Source of the DNA: Membranipora membranacea
Lineage: Eukaryota; Bryozoa; Gymnolaemata; Cheilostomatida; Membraniporidae
Reading direction: 5' to 3'
Length of the DNA stretch: 64,000 nt
NCBI GenBank assembly: GCA_914767715.1
Contig: OU612066.1
Span: forward strand, 16,929,001-16,993,000
Positions 1-14,800 of this stretch are shown in pieces. The notes beneath the pieces were generated by a model, which saw nothing but the letters and a program-made list of their open reading frames with translations, made no database searches and was not told the DNA's origin. A program made the position numbers and the translations under genes. How positions within the stretch are numbered: position 1 is the first letter of the stretch; every line of letters starts with the position of its first letter.

Positions 1-1829
1 TCCTACACAATGCACTTTTCAAGTAACGGAATTTGGAGATCCTCTCCCTGATACAGCCAACAAACAAGGCTCAATTTCAATGAACTGAGTCACAACATGA
101 TGTAGATGTTAATGGCACACATCCAAATAAAAACTGCATTGGCTATCAACTTTTGTGACTCAAACAAGATAATGGGCCGTGATGAAAGATAGTTAATTGA
201 GATTAGTGTATGGGTTGTGGGGGATTAGTCCCTTTTAACTTTGTTCGATTTCCGCTTGATTCACTCTATTTGGAATAAATTTGATTTGAATAATTTACCA
301 AGAAATTTGAGGTTATGTTTTGATGAGAATGGACTAGCCACTAATGGAAATCACACCATAAAATTGAATTTGGATAAAAAGTCTGGTCATGGATTGATGA
401 TAAATGTTGAACATGAACCTACTTTAACTAACTGGCAGTATCCTCTAAATTTGACAAATGATGTTCAAAGAGATGAAAATGTCGTGACAACCAACAAATA
501 AAGAAATCAGACAGGTTACAAATTCCCTTTCAATTGTGATGATGATAAATTATCAGGGTGTGTTGTCTTTAATTAATACAAAATTCACAAAACTTAATAT
601 GGGAACTTGATATCCAGCGGTTTTGCAAAGCTGCTAGGATATACCCTGTAAACTGTCCCACCTACATAAACCAATCAATATTCAATGCGGTCAAACTGAG
701 TGGCAGAAATAATTGGTGGGAGAAGCCCTGACTTTACCAGAGTCGAGTTCTCGCTTTGCATTTGCATGTGTCAGACACAATTATTATCATATCTTATCAT
801 GGATTTTTGGGATTTGGGATTTTAATGTTGTCATTTTCAGCCTTGCCTTGTCAATTAAACTGCTCCTCCAAGATTAAAACCACGTAATTTCACAATCTCA
901 TATTTCCATATTCAATATTCAAAAGAATTTCCATCACCTCTATAAGACATAAAAATCGTCATGTCATGAGTGGTAGTTTGAGCGCTCAGACTGTGCCAGA
1001 ATAGCTGGTAGTACATTACATTACATTATCATCATTGATATAGTTGGTAATGAAATGCTACTTGACTTCAAGCTGTTTTGCCATATAGCCTATACTACAC
1101 GCATTTATATCAATTCATGGATTGGTGGTAAAATACACAGTATGGCTATTTGTGGAGAATTCACATCGGTATAACTTTGTGTCAGTAATTGGATCTAGCT
1201 CAGATTCTGGCAGCTTAAACGTTAGTAGCAGCTGTAGCATTACTGAACTTTTGGACCAATCAAAGATGAGAAATTGTTTCCAGCAACCATACATAAATTG
1301 CCATAATATGCTTGTTTAGGCCCAGATATATTCCCCTATACGCTCTATATTTTCACTGATATAGGAAGTATTTGTGTATACAATTAGCGTGAAGCCCTTT
1401 ACCAACTCGGATTAATAATATGATCAGGAAACTTTGTTCAGATACTCAATCAAACGATCTGCCCACACATTTTTCTGAGAGTAACATGATTAAATTGTCT
1501 TAATACAAAGATCACTTTGCAATTAAAACCTAACTTTACATCAATTTAATGTCAACTTCCAAGTGGTTTGAAGGTCTTGTGGACATCCGCCTATCAGCTT
1601 CGCTTGTTTCTCTTTTTTAATCTGGTACTTGGTGAGAGTGATTTGATTTCTATGTTGAACAAATCAGGCCATCCCAAAAATAGACCATCATTATGGGGTT
1701 TAACTTTTCCGATACTTACTTCAAAATTGGTTTCCCACACATTGCTTTGTATACATAAACAATACATGTACCTAAATTGATAGATATACATAATCATATA
1801 CAGGTATATAAATAGTTATGCAAGTCACA
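1..1829. other. Intergenic or intronic sequence, no gene recognised
   Basis: This AT-rich stretch has no supported gene. An open frame at 241-501 (+) starts with TTG and shows no domain, acceptor or donor that I could tie to a gene. A half-copy of a hairpin repeat lies at about 971-1040. The rest shows only short incidental open frames. Confidence 0.5.
971..1040 (+). repeat. Half copy of hairpin repeat family B
   Basis: The segment begins with a sequence close to GTTTGAGCGCTCAGACTGTG and AGCTGGTAGTA, matching the left arm of the fuller elements at 58369-58506 and 60572-60669. The right arm is missing, so this is a truncated copy. Confidence 0.6.
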
Positions 1830-4800
1830 CTAACCACAACAGTTGGGTTTTCCAGTTAGCTGCCACATACAGGGCACCTGCAGTTTGACATCTTCAACAG
1901 GCACATTATTTGCCACTGTCACATTCCCATCCTGATTATATACTCGTAGATCCATGAATCGGTCTCCCAGATGTGATATATAAATACCAGTCTCTCCGCT
2001 GTCACAAGAATCTCGACATATTCCTGTGTTGTTATACAGTAGGCATTTCTCTTCTGCAATTTAACCAAGGTTCAAACCATTCTACAACACTGCATTGTAA
2101 TAAGCATTACGAATTGCCTAGCATAACATAATGATTATATTGCATTACAACTGCATAGCATAACCATTATCATTTTTGTAGTATTGCAATAAAACTGCAG
2201 TGACATTGCATTAGCTTTGAAATAGCTTAGAACTAGCTTTGAAATAGCTTTGAAATGGCATTGTCAAGTTGAATACAGTGTTCAGTTTTTGCATACAACT
2301 GACTCCCAAGCTTTGTAATAAGCTATCTTGTCATTGATAGCATAATGATAAGGTAAAGTAAACCGATTGATTTCATCAAACTATTTCTTACTAGCATTTT
2401 CACAATGCCAGCAACCTGGTATTAACTTTTTTTCAGCTGTTTTCTGGTTAGGGAGGGGTCAATAAATGCAGTGAAACTAGTGTCAAGCATCCGACCACAG
2501 ATTTATAAATTATTTATCTTAATATAACAGGTGTCAGAAATAGAGGTATGGAGATGTAATTAAGTGGTTGACTTCACATTTGACTCACCTTGAACGCAAT
2601 CTGGACTCTCTTCCCCTGGTCTGCAGAAGCATTTGTAGCCTATGGCTGTATTGAAACAAGTGTTCCCTTGTCCACAGGGGTTTGTGATACAGTGATCCTC
2701 AATCTGTGTTTACATTCAGCATTTCAAAGAAAAGAAAAAGAAAAAGATTTATCATAAAATATCTATCATGTTGCGGAATATCACACTCTCAAGGCCAAAG
2801 CAATGTCAACAGCGAGTTTGCCGATCAGACAGCTGTAGCACAGCAGTCTGGTCACTCAGCTTAGATGTAATAATCTTTCTGTTGATTCGTTATGCCATCA
2901 TTTGATCTTTTATTACATATATATTTTATGTCTTGCTGGACAGGCCTTGAAAATACATAGGAGACATATGTCTTCCTGTAGTAATGTGCACCAAGTTTAA
3001 TGGGTTCTGCAACCTTGAAGAGGCATAAGGTTACTTGATCAAGGATCAGGGACACTGTTGGAAACCGATAATAGCCTTGTGAAAAATAAAGGGTAATTAT
3101 AACCAAGGGCGTGTGCTCATTTGGATAATAACAACAGTTCTGAGCTTGTAGTGGCTCAAGTATAGATTGCGAAACCGATGTTGTCATGACTGCCAAGATG
3201 GACGCTTAAGGCAAGATGGGGGTGTATACAAGTGTGGGACAAAGTCTAGAAGTCAATAAATTGCTATCAAACTTGTACCCACACCATTTGAGAGCTCAGA
3301 AACATTTGGTTGGGGCGTTAACCCCTGTAGCCTGCTCTCACGCTCTAAAAAACAAATGAACTGAAGCTTCAAAACATGTATGGTCGTGACAAATGTGCAT
3401 CATAAAAAAGCATTTACAAATGGTGATGACCCACACTTGACTAGCTATAAATCAAAGATTTGCTCTTAATCACAGACATTGTTGTATGATAATCTATACC
3501 TGAGAGACAAAACATAAATATAAACCCACCCACAATAGATCACACAGCTCTTTGTAGTAGGATGTGTAATCACCAAATTCTCCAATTCAATCAATTTTGC
3601 CCGAGAATGATCTAATATTGCTAAGGCTGCTTTACCCTATTGTGTCTCACAGTGCAGAAACTGGTTTGAGTTCACAAATGGACACATGCGGTGAGTTGGT
3701 GGCACTACATTAGCAACCATAACTATTCTGCATAATTTATTTGGTGCACCAAAACTACTTGGAAACTCTATGTACAAAAATCATATTGTGCTCTTGAAAC
3801 AAGATGAAGTCTTGAATAGGCTTGTGGCGCTAATAGTTGTAATCATTTCTGACAGGTTTCAACAAGCAAACATTCAGTATGCCAGAAAACTGTCACACAA
3901 AAAAATACAATGGGAACTCCAGGAAATTGCAACCCTTTAAACAAGTTGTACAATACACAGTGTTTCGTTCACTTCTTCCTCTTCCAAGCATTCATATGGC
4001 GGAACAAATCTTACATGGTATCTGTTGATTATTTCACCACTGCAGAGAGCTGAAAACAATACCAATGTCAGGTATTTCAGTAGTATAGCCATTGTTGTGT
4101 AAGGTGTCCTGTGTCGACTCTGCGGGCAATGGTTAACTTTGTGTAAGTCAAAAGTAGGATGAAATTAAGGCCACTGAGCGCCAACCTTTAGAACAACAAA
4201 TTTAGGGATCTAAGGTTTGTCACTTGCATTTGGAGGAGGGTATACCTATACGAAACTTTAATTTACTTCTCGAGCCTGTGAGAACTTGGCGGAACCTAAA
4301 CAGTACAGTGTAAGTTGACTATCTTGCCTGTGAAATGTCATATGTTCAGAATGTAACACATGCCTGCCTTATCAACAAAATGTTTGTTTTGCTTGCATGT
4401 ATGTTACACATTGGTTGGCTTGCTAGCAGATTCAGTGATGTTGGACCATGTGTAACCTGGTGTCAAGTGACGGAAGTGTTTCCATATCTGGGATCAGAGT
4501 TTGAGAGAATCTTCCATGTTGGATTGCAGTGTAGGTGCAAAATGAAAGCATGTTGTACATGTTAATCCTACCAGTGGCAATAAGCGCAATTGGGCAATTT
4601 GTTTTTGTCGATTTAACCCACGTACCGGATCCTACAAACCAATCTAGCCATTTATAGTAATCACTGGTCAATTTTGTCATCCCAAAGTTTGGGCGTTCCC
4701 AACCAGGATTCACCTCTGAAAGAATGAACATTGTACTTGTTTACTTCCAACACATGAGAACTATGGTTAATTGACCGGGGATTGCATGCAACAACTGATT

Positions 4801-5373
4801 AGTACTAGGAACCTGTGTTTGGTTGTGCTATTCTAAGATATCCGGCGCCCTGTTAAGATATCATTAATCCAATCACAATCATTTATCAATTTACTCTACC
4901 CTTTCACTCCTAGCCCAACCCTATAATCATGTTATAAGAGGAAGCATTAGAGAGTTGTTAGAAAATGAATACCATGACTGTCGGTTTCTACTCACCACAT
5001 GGTATCGAGGTATGGAGATAATTCGGTTTTATGGTGAGCTAATCTCTGTTTTGCGTCATAGCTGTAGGTATGACAGTAGAACTCTGTGCAAACCATCCAT
5101 TAGGTATTCACCCATCCGTTTCAATCTTCGCAACAATGAAAAAAACAGTATAAATCCAGTTCCGTGCCAAAATTGTAGCAGAACAGTCCTTAATCCTGCA
5201 AATTGATTGATTGTCCTATCTTCTACACAGAACCATATTACAGAGCAAGGCTTCCTCCTGCAAAATATTTCTTGGATGTGGTGAATGTACATGTTCGTCT
5301 TGATTGCTTATAGTCTCAGGTAGGTAGCCTTTAAATCGTTGGCAGACAGCTGAATAATCTATTGCATATTTTC
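1830..5373 (-). CDS. Secreted/extracellular protein with EGF-like domain (partial gene)
   Basis: Minus-strand exons in transcript order are about 5373 to 5220 (frame contains AVCQRFKGYLPE; its 3' boundary is not resolved), 4715-4626 (VNPGWERPNFG...WLDWFVGS), 4049-3973 (LCSGEIINRYHVRFVPPYEC), 2703-2589 (EGF-like) and 2053-1835. Phases agree from 4626 onward: 1 to 1, 1 to 0, 0 to 1, 1 to 1. The 2703-2589 exon has the six-cysteine EGF pattern, beginning CITNPCGQGNTC and ending CFCRPG. The last exon carries five or more cysteines and could end at a TAG at 1830-1832 or splice on at 1834. The Cys/Trp/Tyr-rich part before the EGF domain is reminiscent of a C-type lectin but is too divergent for me to assign. 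The 5' end and signal peptide were not found. It diverges from the + strand gene starting at 5825. Confidence 0.5.
2589..2703 (-). CDS. EGF-like domain exon
   Basis: A clean internal exon: acceptor AAACACAG at the high-coordinate side and donor GTGAGT at the low side. It encodes 38 residues plus one base, with cysteines spaced as in an EGF-like module (CITNPCGQGNTC, then TAIGYKCFCRPGEESPDC). It enters in phase 0 and leaves in phase 1, matching the next exon at 2053. It is listed separately because it is the only firmly recognisable domain of the leftmost gene. Confidence 0.75.
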
Positions 5374-5824
5374 CTGCAAAAAAAATGGTCTCTTCATCAG
5401 CATGTCAGTTGCAAAGGAATTTAAAAAGTTTTCAGTTGACGAGCTTTAAGGGATTAGTTAAGGATTATATCATATTTTGCAATCGATGAAACTCCTCCTT
5501 TTTTATGGTTTGCCTTATGGTTTCTATTGTGCCATACACTTGATGGTTTGACGGGTATGAGACTGATTTAATCCCTCACATATATATTAGTCGAATTTTT
5601 ATTAGAAGGATTAGATCACTGTCAACGCCTACTGTTGATATGTCTGGTGAGGTCGCGTCTGCTCCAGAAAAGTTTGAGATAATTTGTCAATGACATTCAT
5701 TACTTTGGTTGAAGGGTGACATCTAGAAGCAGGTGAAGATCAGAAGTGAGACAATCAAGCATCTGTCGTGCCTGCAAGTGTTGGATATTAACTAAAGCAG
5801 TTTCATCTTCAGACCAAAGAGGAT

Positions 5825-8800
5825 ATGAGTCTCCGGATACCGTTTTCAGTTTTGTGGCTGGTTGTGAGTGTGCTTTGCACTTACTCAGGACATCCGGAGA
5901 GGAGACCTCCTGAGATCCAGCCTGTAGATGGCTCAACCCAATTAGGTAAGAACACTGCTAATGAATTACTTACCCCAACTCTCCATCTGATGTGTACATC
6001 ACTGTATAGTTGGTTGTCTTTGTATAATCGGAATGCAAATAAATAGGAAAATTTCTAAAAGTATATCATGTTCATCTTTGTCACCTGCTTCCTCAGTATA
6101 AGTTGTATAAATAGTACTCAGTATACCAATCTGCAGCATAGTGTCAAATTTACTGCTCATGAATTGCTCATTTTCGGCCAATACCGCTGTCTCTAAGCCT
6201 GTATAATGTACAGTGAGGGCTTTCAAAGAAAGTAACAATTTTTCACTTTTTGATCTACCTTTACTTGGGCTGTGGAGATTAAAATTTCATGTGACACAAC
6301 AAATAGTTGCGGCTGAGGAGGAATAACTAGCAAGACTCTGTTAAATACCCGCAGACCACCTTTTTGAGTGTTATCATGAATCAAACTAATTAAAGCTTAG
6401 ACCATTTTAAGCGGTTTTTTGCCCCATTTTTTGTTGCTATCAGGCAAAATAATGAATTGAATTGGATGGGGTGGGGTGGGCAATGAATAATTTTCACACT
6501 AGACAATATTGCGTAAATGAGATTGGGTTAAGATTTCCTGGTAAGTTAATTGTTGTGGAAGTTAATCTTTTGAAACTCATTGACCTTGTTTCAGATATGG
6601 TAAGCTTTTTATCGTTCTGTACCGTTCCCATTTCTATATTTTTCAAACAACCAAAAACTAGAGCCATGGAGTACTCCTTGCTAGAGCTGTATAAATGAAT
6701 GTTTTGCAATTGCAAAACATACCATTATATAATGACAATGAGCTTTGGATCAGCGAACACTATCCGTTCCATTTCATTCAATTTAACTGTATTACCTCAG
6801 AGTGAAAACTCCCCTTCTATATTCTTCTGCTTTTTTCAGAATTCATAAAGGAGTTTTTATTCCCGGATGCAGTCATAATAACGTCTGCAGATGCTTCTGT
6901 CGGTGAGTTACCTTATATGGCTTTATTCCTTGATCACAGTTCGTAAAGTTTCTAAGCGTAAAACATACACTGCATAAGCTACTGGCAGTGACAATACATA
7001 ATAGGTACTTATAAGGACTTGCAACTACAACACAATTACATCACCTTGGCCATCATGCAAGAGCTGGATAAAAATCTATTTAGATCAAATTACTTCAGAA
7101 TAATCAAAAAGTGAAATAATTAAGTCAGACAATCTAGCCAATGGTTGTCATTATCGAGCGCTCCTGAGATAAATTGCTTTCTCTTCCTTCCTGTGTTAAA
7201 AGATATTATTATGTGGGCTATCCAGTTCAGTAACAGTGCGTTTAGCGCAGCACTGACTAGTCACAGCAACTTTGTCCGCATGTCTTTAGCCCTTATTCCA
7301 GTAGTTTCAAGACATGAGTTGCTGATCAAGGTGAAATAACTGAATGGTGATAAAATAAACTCCAAATTATCGAGAGACCAATGATTATTCACTGTTTCAA
7401 CAAGGCATGTCTTGAACGTTGTAAGTTCTAATCATGTCCTAAACCATGCGATCGGACCTACTCCACTTGAGGAAGCTACAGGACATTAATGCCAGAAAAC
7501 ACCTCTGTGGAACATTATGAAACACTTCAAAATTTTATCATTATGGAACAGTGATCGGATACTATATATAGTGGCTCTGCTTCCGATGGTGCAAGTAACA
7601 TGATATTCTTGTTTGTTGAGTCAAGGCTTTTTCAACTGCCGTCTGTTGCCAATTTCTGTTTTGGTTCTGTCTGCCAAAACACTAATGGTACCCTGTGAGT
7701 AAACAGTTGTAACTCTTTGATGTGTTGTGACCGAGTTTTGGCACAGAGGTCATAGGGAACCAGTTATAATGGTAATGTTATAGTATCTCGGTATAAGGAT
7801 GTTGAATACCACAAATTGTTGTTCTCTGCCTACACCGATCATTTTAAAAAACCAATTTGAAACATCCGGCATTGCATAACCTTGATGGAATTCCATATAC
7901 ATCTCCAACAACCATCTCATCATTAGACCACCTCCATGTCATTTTTGGGGAAATCATCAACTTTCAATGGAAACAGATGTTGTTTGTCTCTCATGGTACC
8001 AGTGAAGATGAACCAAACGCTTGATGCGTTTGCAACCAGTGCTCTATAAGGCACCTACCAACTATCCATTTTTCCTATTCACTAAACTTGGCGTTAGATG
8101 TATTATGATTAGGTGGTATTGCTGTGTTTTTTGGCTCACCATATATTCTGCCTTCACGCCAGAAGTGAGTCATCACTTTCTGGTGGACACTATATGGTGC
8201 AAGTTAATGACTTGTATTCACTTTATTGTTCAGTGGTACTAGTAATGGTGTCCCTGGAGATTATTTCTTACTCATTTGGTAACTCATTTCTCACACTCAA
8301 TTACCATTTTCATTACTATCTATGAGGCAAAAATGATGAGCAAAGGCTCTGCAAAATCTCTTTTCAATCTTTCCAGTTGTCAAAATATTAAAATTTTGTA
8401 TGCTTAACATTTTAATCAGCACATAATTCTTAAAAGATAGATACAAATGGGCACTGAATTTCACATTAATAATAGTTATAATATGAGTTGGTGATGTCTA
8501 AACAGTGGAGATAATTCTAAAAAATAGATACAAATAAAAATTGAATTTTACTTTAAATGCCTTGGTGACGGAGGACACACAACCCTGTACCCTCTCTCAA
8601 TACAAAGAACATTTATAGAAGCAAAGTGTCAGCTGTATAAATTCATTCAATTTCTTTTTGTTAACCATCATAGGAATGGGGCCTCTTATATCACACATAT
8701 TTTCATGGAGGCAACACCATCAAAATAAAATTTCAATGATTCAATGATCACATTTTAAATGATTGTTATAGTCGTCCAAGGAGTAATTACATAATGCCTA

Positions 8801-11800
8801 AGATACGTACGAGCAGATTTTTACAGAGTTTTGTACCAACTAGTATAAAAGTTTTAAACAACAGAGCATTCCATGAATAATTGTATTTTGTCTTTGACAA
8901 AAATACCTAATAAATCTAAATCTAATCTAAAATGAGATGTCTAAAAAGAAAATCAGCTGTAGCTTGGTTTTGACTTTGCAATTCCTGAAGTTGGCATCTG
9001 TCAAGTTTGTAAGCCATTTGAATCTTTTTTTAGCGCAAAACATCTGTCCTAGATTAGTCGTGTAACATTCACAATATAATAAAGAGGAAATCTTAAAGTG
9101 ACAGTCCCACTAGGCCATTTTTGGTATGGTTTTAAAGATCTGAGGCTGAAAAGTCACTAAAGCATATGAAATAAAACAGCCTGTGAACCTAATTCCAGTA
9201 AAACTGCTGCAAAGTCTGAAAATTGGGATCATAGTGGATCATTGTGATTTATTGCCTCCCCCTGACCACTATAATCCACAATGATCCTCGCTAAAATAAT
9301 TGAAAAAAGACTAATTGCTATTTTCCACAATTTTCATTTTTTGTTATTTTTATTTGCCCTATGAACTCACAATATATTATTTTGATTTTCTAATAGGACT
9401 GACCCTTTAACTTTCTGTTTTTGATTGCAGTGGGTCATCAGTTACAGGATGTCACTATGAACAGGACGTGCAATAAAATAAACAAGCACTTCTTGTTCAG
9501 CGTGACATCATTACGCAAGGAATGAGAGTTACCTTCCCTTATGTGAGGCACTCTTTCCACAATCAATAACTATTGCCAGGTAGAGCATTGAAATGTTTTA
9601 CCGCGCGAATCTGAGATAACTTCATCATAGGTAACTGCCTGACCATAACATGCATTGGCCTTTGGGTAGTCTTTAAATTTCTGTCTTTGATTGCAGTGGA
9701 TAATAGGTTACCGGATGGTTATGGACCTGACTGCCGAGGGAAGGATGAAGCTATAAGTGTAAGGGGAAGCTTTGACTGTCTCAATGGATTCTGGGCGCTC
9801 CTCCGATCAGTTGTGGACCCTAGTCGGGTAAGTTGGAGATATTATGTTGTTGCTCTTTTGGAACCCACTACTTTTTTATTTATGTTGCTCGGTTTTAAAA
9901 ATTCATAATCATTCTTCAAAAGATATTACCGCAAAATAGCTGGCAAAGCTGTCTTAGTGGCTATGATACCATTTGCAAGTAAATCGGTCAACGCTGGTAT
10001 CATGACCTTGAAAACCTTTGTAGGAATCATAACTCAGCTGCGGTAATGCGACGACAAAAATCATTCTGTCTCGATAGAATGTGAGCCATCTGCTGCATTT
10101 TACCTCATTTAGTGCTGAAGCTAGAATACAACACAACATTTGTCGGGCTGGAGTACCTGGCATATAGTGTGTAGTGGAAACCACCTTGATAGAACGAAAT
10201 GAATTCGTCATGAAATAAAAAAATCTCTAACTTATCTTGTAAATTCACAAAACAATCAGGCTGCTACCTGAGCTAGTCTGCGTGTAGCTAGAAAGTTACT
10301 TTTGTCTTTTTCAGATCACCTACAGAAACTATGTTGAGTCCTCTCTTGGGATGATGAATTGCGATTACACCATAGGTTTCAAGGAGTGTCTAAATACAGG
10401 TAAGATAATCCTTTCATGATGTCTTTAGAGGTTAAGGTATGGTCTGTGCGAATGATTTATTTAGCATCCGCTCTCAGTTCGGGAGTTTTTTATATGCATT
10501 ACATTGAAAGTTAGTTGGATACTGTCTTCACAAGCAAGGCTACTTGGGTTTCCATCTCCACCAAACTTGACAAGTCAAGCTGTAACTGGTTATAGGGCAT
10601 GGGTGAAACTGGTTGAAAACGAGAAACACCTGTTAAGTATTAATACCTAATGGTGGTTTATCGATGTCAATATAGAGGATCTTGGCTGCTTTCCAATGGC
10701 GCATTCTTTTCAAAATATTTTAAACACCCTCAGGCAAAAGTAATTCTTCCAAACACCCCCAAATCTAAAGTTAAAAAGGATTACTTGCCAATATTGAGAG
10801 GTTGGCGTGATTTGAGCAAAGTTTTGTGTGGGGAAAAATAATCAATTGATTTGGATTTAGGATGTCCTGCTTGTTTTCTCCATCTTTGTGAACCCTGGGG
10901 GTCTTTCAAATACAAACTGCCAAAATTGTTCTCTGTCCGTTCCTTAATGAGCTAACCAGGCATGCGAGAGCTCTTGTTACAGCCCAATCTAATTGAAAGT
11001 CCTCCCAGGTTGGAGGGCCTCGCAGGTTAACTGAACAGAGAGTATTGTATGCATGCCCCTCCTATAGCATAAGTTCGCTGTAACCAGTTTCTGCGATCCC
11101 ACCAGAAACATCTGGGTGTGGGCTGCATGAAATTCCAGCTGTCACTCAGGCATTCAGTCACACTTGTCATGAATCCATTTCATCAATACAGTATATCTGT
11201 TCTCTGTTCTGCGGTATAATAGCTCTCGATAATTAATAAAAAGCGCAGGTTGGATACTGAGGGATGATTGATAGGTTGATTGCGCATTGTCAAAATATAG
11301 ATAGACCTTGGCATGGTTTCTCAGGAAGGAAGTGATCATGTTAAGAAAGATTTCAGCCCACAAAAATATTCAATATCACAAAGATATCATATAACAGATG
11401 AGAGACTGTCGTGCCTTAAAAAAGTGGCACTTTTGCAGAGCAAAGAAAATTATTGGTTCAAACCGGAAAGAAACTGGAAATGATTGTTACTAGATCTTGT
11501 AGTCCCTAGAGGCAGTGGCAAATCAAGACTTGGAGTAGGAGGTAGTTCAGTTGGTTTGAGCGCCTGCCCTCTAACGCGTAAGCGTTGGAGGTCTCGGGTT
11601 CAAATCCCGCTGCCGTCTATTGACTACTGGGCTCAATTGACGCCCCAGGTGTGCTCCGACCTGCCTGCAAACTGAGAGCAACTTGGCGCCAAATATAGCG
11701 GCCATGCTCTTAAGGCAACTGTATTTCTCAGTCTTCGGACAGAGACAAACTTGCGATTTCAACGCATAAATTTAACCCACAAATAATATGCCAGCCAGTT

Positions 11801-14800
11801 GCTCACACTTATTTAATATCCAATAGGGTGTGTCATTCGCTTGGATCAACCACGTCAATCCGTCTACATGCCAAGTCATGTCTCATGGAAGATGACTAGC
11901 CATGGACTGAAAGATGACGCTGGGTCATCTATACTTTTTTATCTATCAAACGTCATGACAGTAACTGGCACTAAACTTGATTATCAGTTTCTCATATTCA
12001 ATTACACTACAGCTTTGGCAACATAATACCTGTAATTATTATAATATCAACAACACACCAGTTGATAGATTAATTTGGAATAATTTAAGCAATATTCTTT
12101 ACAATTTAAATTTTTTTCAATTACGAACTGCATATCCCCCCCTTCCCTATGTACACATTGCCAAATCTTAAGGACAATTCCCACTTGAAAACATACGTCG
12201 GCACATAATGACTTTTTCGAGTAGCGTATTCAATTCTAAAATTAGAACAGATTCCGCTCAGACAGTGGCGACTGTTTCTGAGTTTCAGCTATAAATAGCT
12301 CTTATTTCCATAGTGTGTAGGATTGCATCATACGGAAGTGTCAGAATTTGATTGGCAGCAGTCCAAAGAATGCAGTGTTGAGGTGTATTATAGTATTTCT
12401 GTCCTCACATAATATTATACATTTGACAAATCTTTACATAATAAGATGGATAGTTGCTAGACGGAGTCTTGCATGTTGAAGTAACTAATTATTTGTTATT
12501 GATTGGTTAGGTTAAGTATTAATTCCAATTAATTCAAAAAACGGTCTCTCAGCTACAGCTGAAATACCCTATGGTTGAGAACAAGAGTTATGTTCATATG
12601 AATAACAAGAAGACAACTCCAAACTTCACCTCCTCTTTTTTTCAGCTCTGTATTGTAATTATTTCAGATGGAAGTACAAGTAGCCTTCAGGCTGTTACAT
12701 CAGATGTCAGAGCCGTATCAGACGGTGACTCGAGTACTGTGTGGGCAAGGAAGATAACACCCGGATATGACACCACTATCATGTTTACCTTCCGCAAACC
12801 AGTCAAGGTGAGTAAAATTTTGTATAACCGCTATTAGAATTACTCATTTTTATTCTAGAAATAAACTTGATTATCAGCTTTCAAGGTAGACCTAAGGAGG
12901 TAAGTTTTGATAATATCTTAACAAGTTCTGAGGGTAGATCTGGTCATCAGCAATTGTATTCTGGTGTTAATTTCCGCTTCTTTTGATAGTTTTGAACAGG
13001 TATGCAGTAAGGTTAGATGACCATGATGATTATCGACAAGATTGTCGGCCTAGAATTCATGTCAAATATTGTGCACCATTTCACCCTATGTTAACTAGGT
13101 ATTGTGTACTGTGTATCACTTTGTATGGTATGTATGTACCAGCGGGAGGGGGGCATCAGCTGGGGGGGGGGTAAAAGTCTGGGGGGCTCAGACTAAGTGA
13201 ACTGTGGAATGACATATGATGGTGGTTTGGTTTTGTGCTGGAATTGATAAAGGACAGCCAATGACATAGCCAGACTAGAAACTGGAACACCAGTGCATAT
13301 GACATTCAGCTGTACAATATACAGCCGGAACATGGGGGGACAACACTAAACAAAACATATAACCAATATCCACTGAATACAGACCAATCCCTCAACTTTT
13401 TGCCTGAATCTGGGGCTATACATTTGAAGTGTTGTTGATGGAGAGATATGCTTTTCTTATTGGATTCGATGTACTAAATTGCATGACCTTTACCTTTTCT
13501 ATTTATAGATTATATCGATATCCATACAGTATGAGACATTGCCTATAGACATAACTGTGAGCATAGCTAACAGAACCACTCCGAGAACCATTGTACAGAG
13601 ACAAAGCTGTAACAATCCTAGCAATGATGTATGCGAGAGATCGCTTCAAGGGTACGCAACATATTCTACAGATTTAATTTCTCAACTTTTTTCTATAAAT
13701 TTCAATGACAACTGTCATTCCGGTAGGATTCAATCAGTAAGAATTCAGTTCATACGATAAATAATTCGATAAAAACTAAAACTTTTACCTTTGACTGCAA
13801 AATTGACACCACCTTTACCAAAATTATTCATTTTAGTTATGATTTGTTGTGGAGACCAAGCTTCGAATTTTAGAATTCCAGTAGTCTTTTTTAGAACTTA
13901 GTATAAAGTTAATAATCAAGAGTTTACGAAATCTCGTAGCTCTAAAAGTTTTACGTTGTTTGTCCATTGTGACTATAACGTGATTCACTGTTGTGAAAAA
14001 AAAAATCATGACAGATAGCACGGCATTATAATGAGCCCACACTCATAGAAGCTGTCATACCATATTGAATTTAAAATATTGTGTTTTACCAGAACTAAGA
14101 CACTTCTGTATCTGGTATCGTTTGAAATTTCCTGGACAGATTTTGCAACCTCTCCAAATAATAGTTCTACACGAGACATATCAATCCAGTCTGAGACCCC
14201 CCAGACCTTTGCTTCCCACCTCCCCCCCAAGCTGGAGGATCAACCCATGAGTATAATCTGCAGCTCATGTATATAATAATATTGTGATGATATTTTTCAG
14301 GCAATTCATGATTGTGGATATTGCTACGGATGTTCCATATACAGAGAGGGTTTATATTACACTGCATAGTGTGAAGACCGCGGGACCATATCAGACAGAT
14401 TACATTGTTATTAGAGATATAGACTTTCTTGTCTTACCGTAAGTCAAGTAATCTTAATTGCAATCTCGACTTGACCCATAGTGTATGGGTTTCAACTCTG
14501 GCCAGACTGCTGGTGGTGACATTTCATCATCAACCACACTGCCCATTCACATGGATTGCCACTACCAGCAACATGGGCGGAGCTTGAACACTTTGTTTAT
14601 TTGGGCCACTGGAAATGGCAGTTGGAAATTGCAGCAGGATTTCTTAGTTGTCTCCCTTGTGTAAAACAATTTATTCCAAGGGCTTACATTGCAACATCGC
14701 TTCATAGTTACATTTACTAGGTGCAATGTTCTTGTTAATTGAGATGTTGCATGTAGAAATTCTTACCCAACTGGTACCCACAATTTTTGAGCTATTGAGT

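Larger units (their letters stand above)
5946..12667. other. Introns 1-4 of the 399-aa secreted protein gene
   Basis: Apart from exons at 6840-6902, 9697-9827 and 10315-10399, this span is intronic. It holds a TTAA-flanked MITE (9093-9410), a degenerate copy of an exon edge (9411-9480), a G-tract inverted-repeat element (10894-11009) and a tRNA-headed SINE-like element (11536-11720). Other open frames here are short and lack splice or domain support. Confidence 0.6.

Noticed and set aside
241-501. 86-residue open frame at the left edge
   Set aside because: Non-ATG start, no splice sites in phase, no recognisable domain; it may be chance in AT-rich DNA.
5999-6238. Minus-strand frame with protein-like composition upstream of the EGF gene
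   Set aside because: It could be a 5' exon of that gene, but no acceptor/donor pair gives matching phase.
11536-11620. Possible functional tRNA gene with long variable arm
   Set aside because: A and B boxes are present, but acceptor strands do not pair and the anticodon stem is disrupted, so a SINE head is the better reading.
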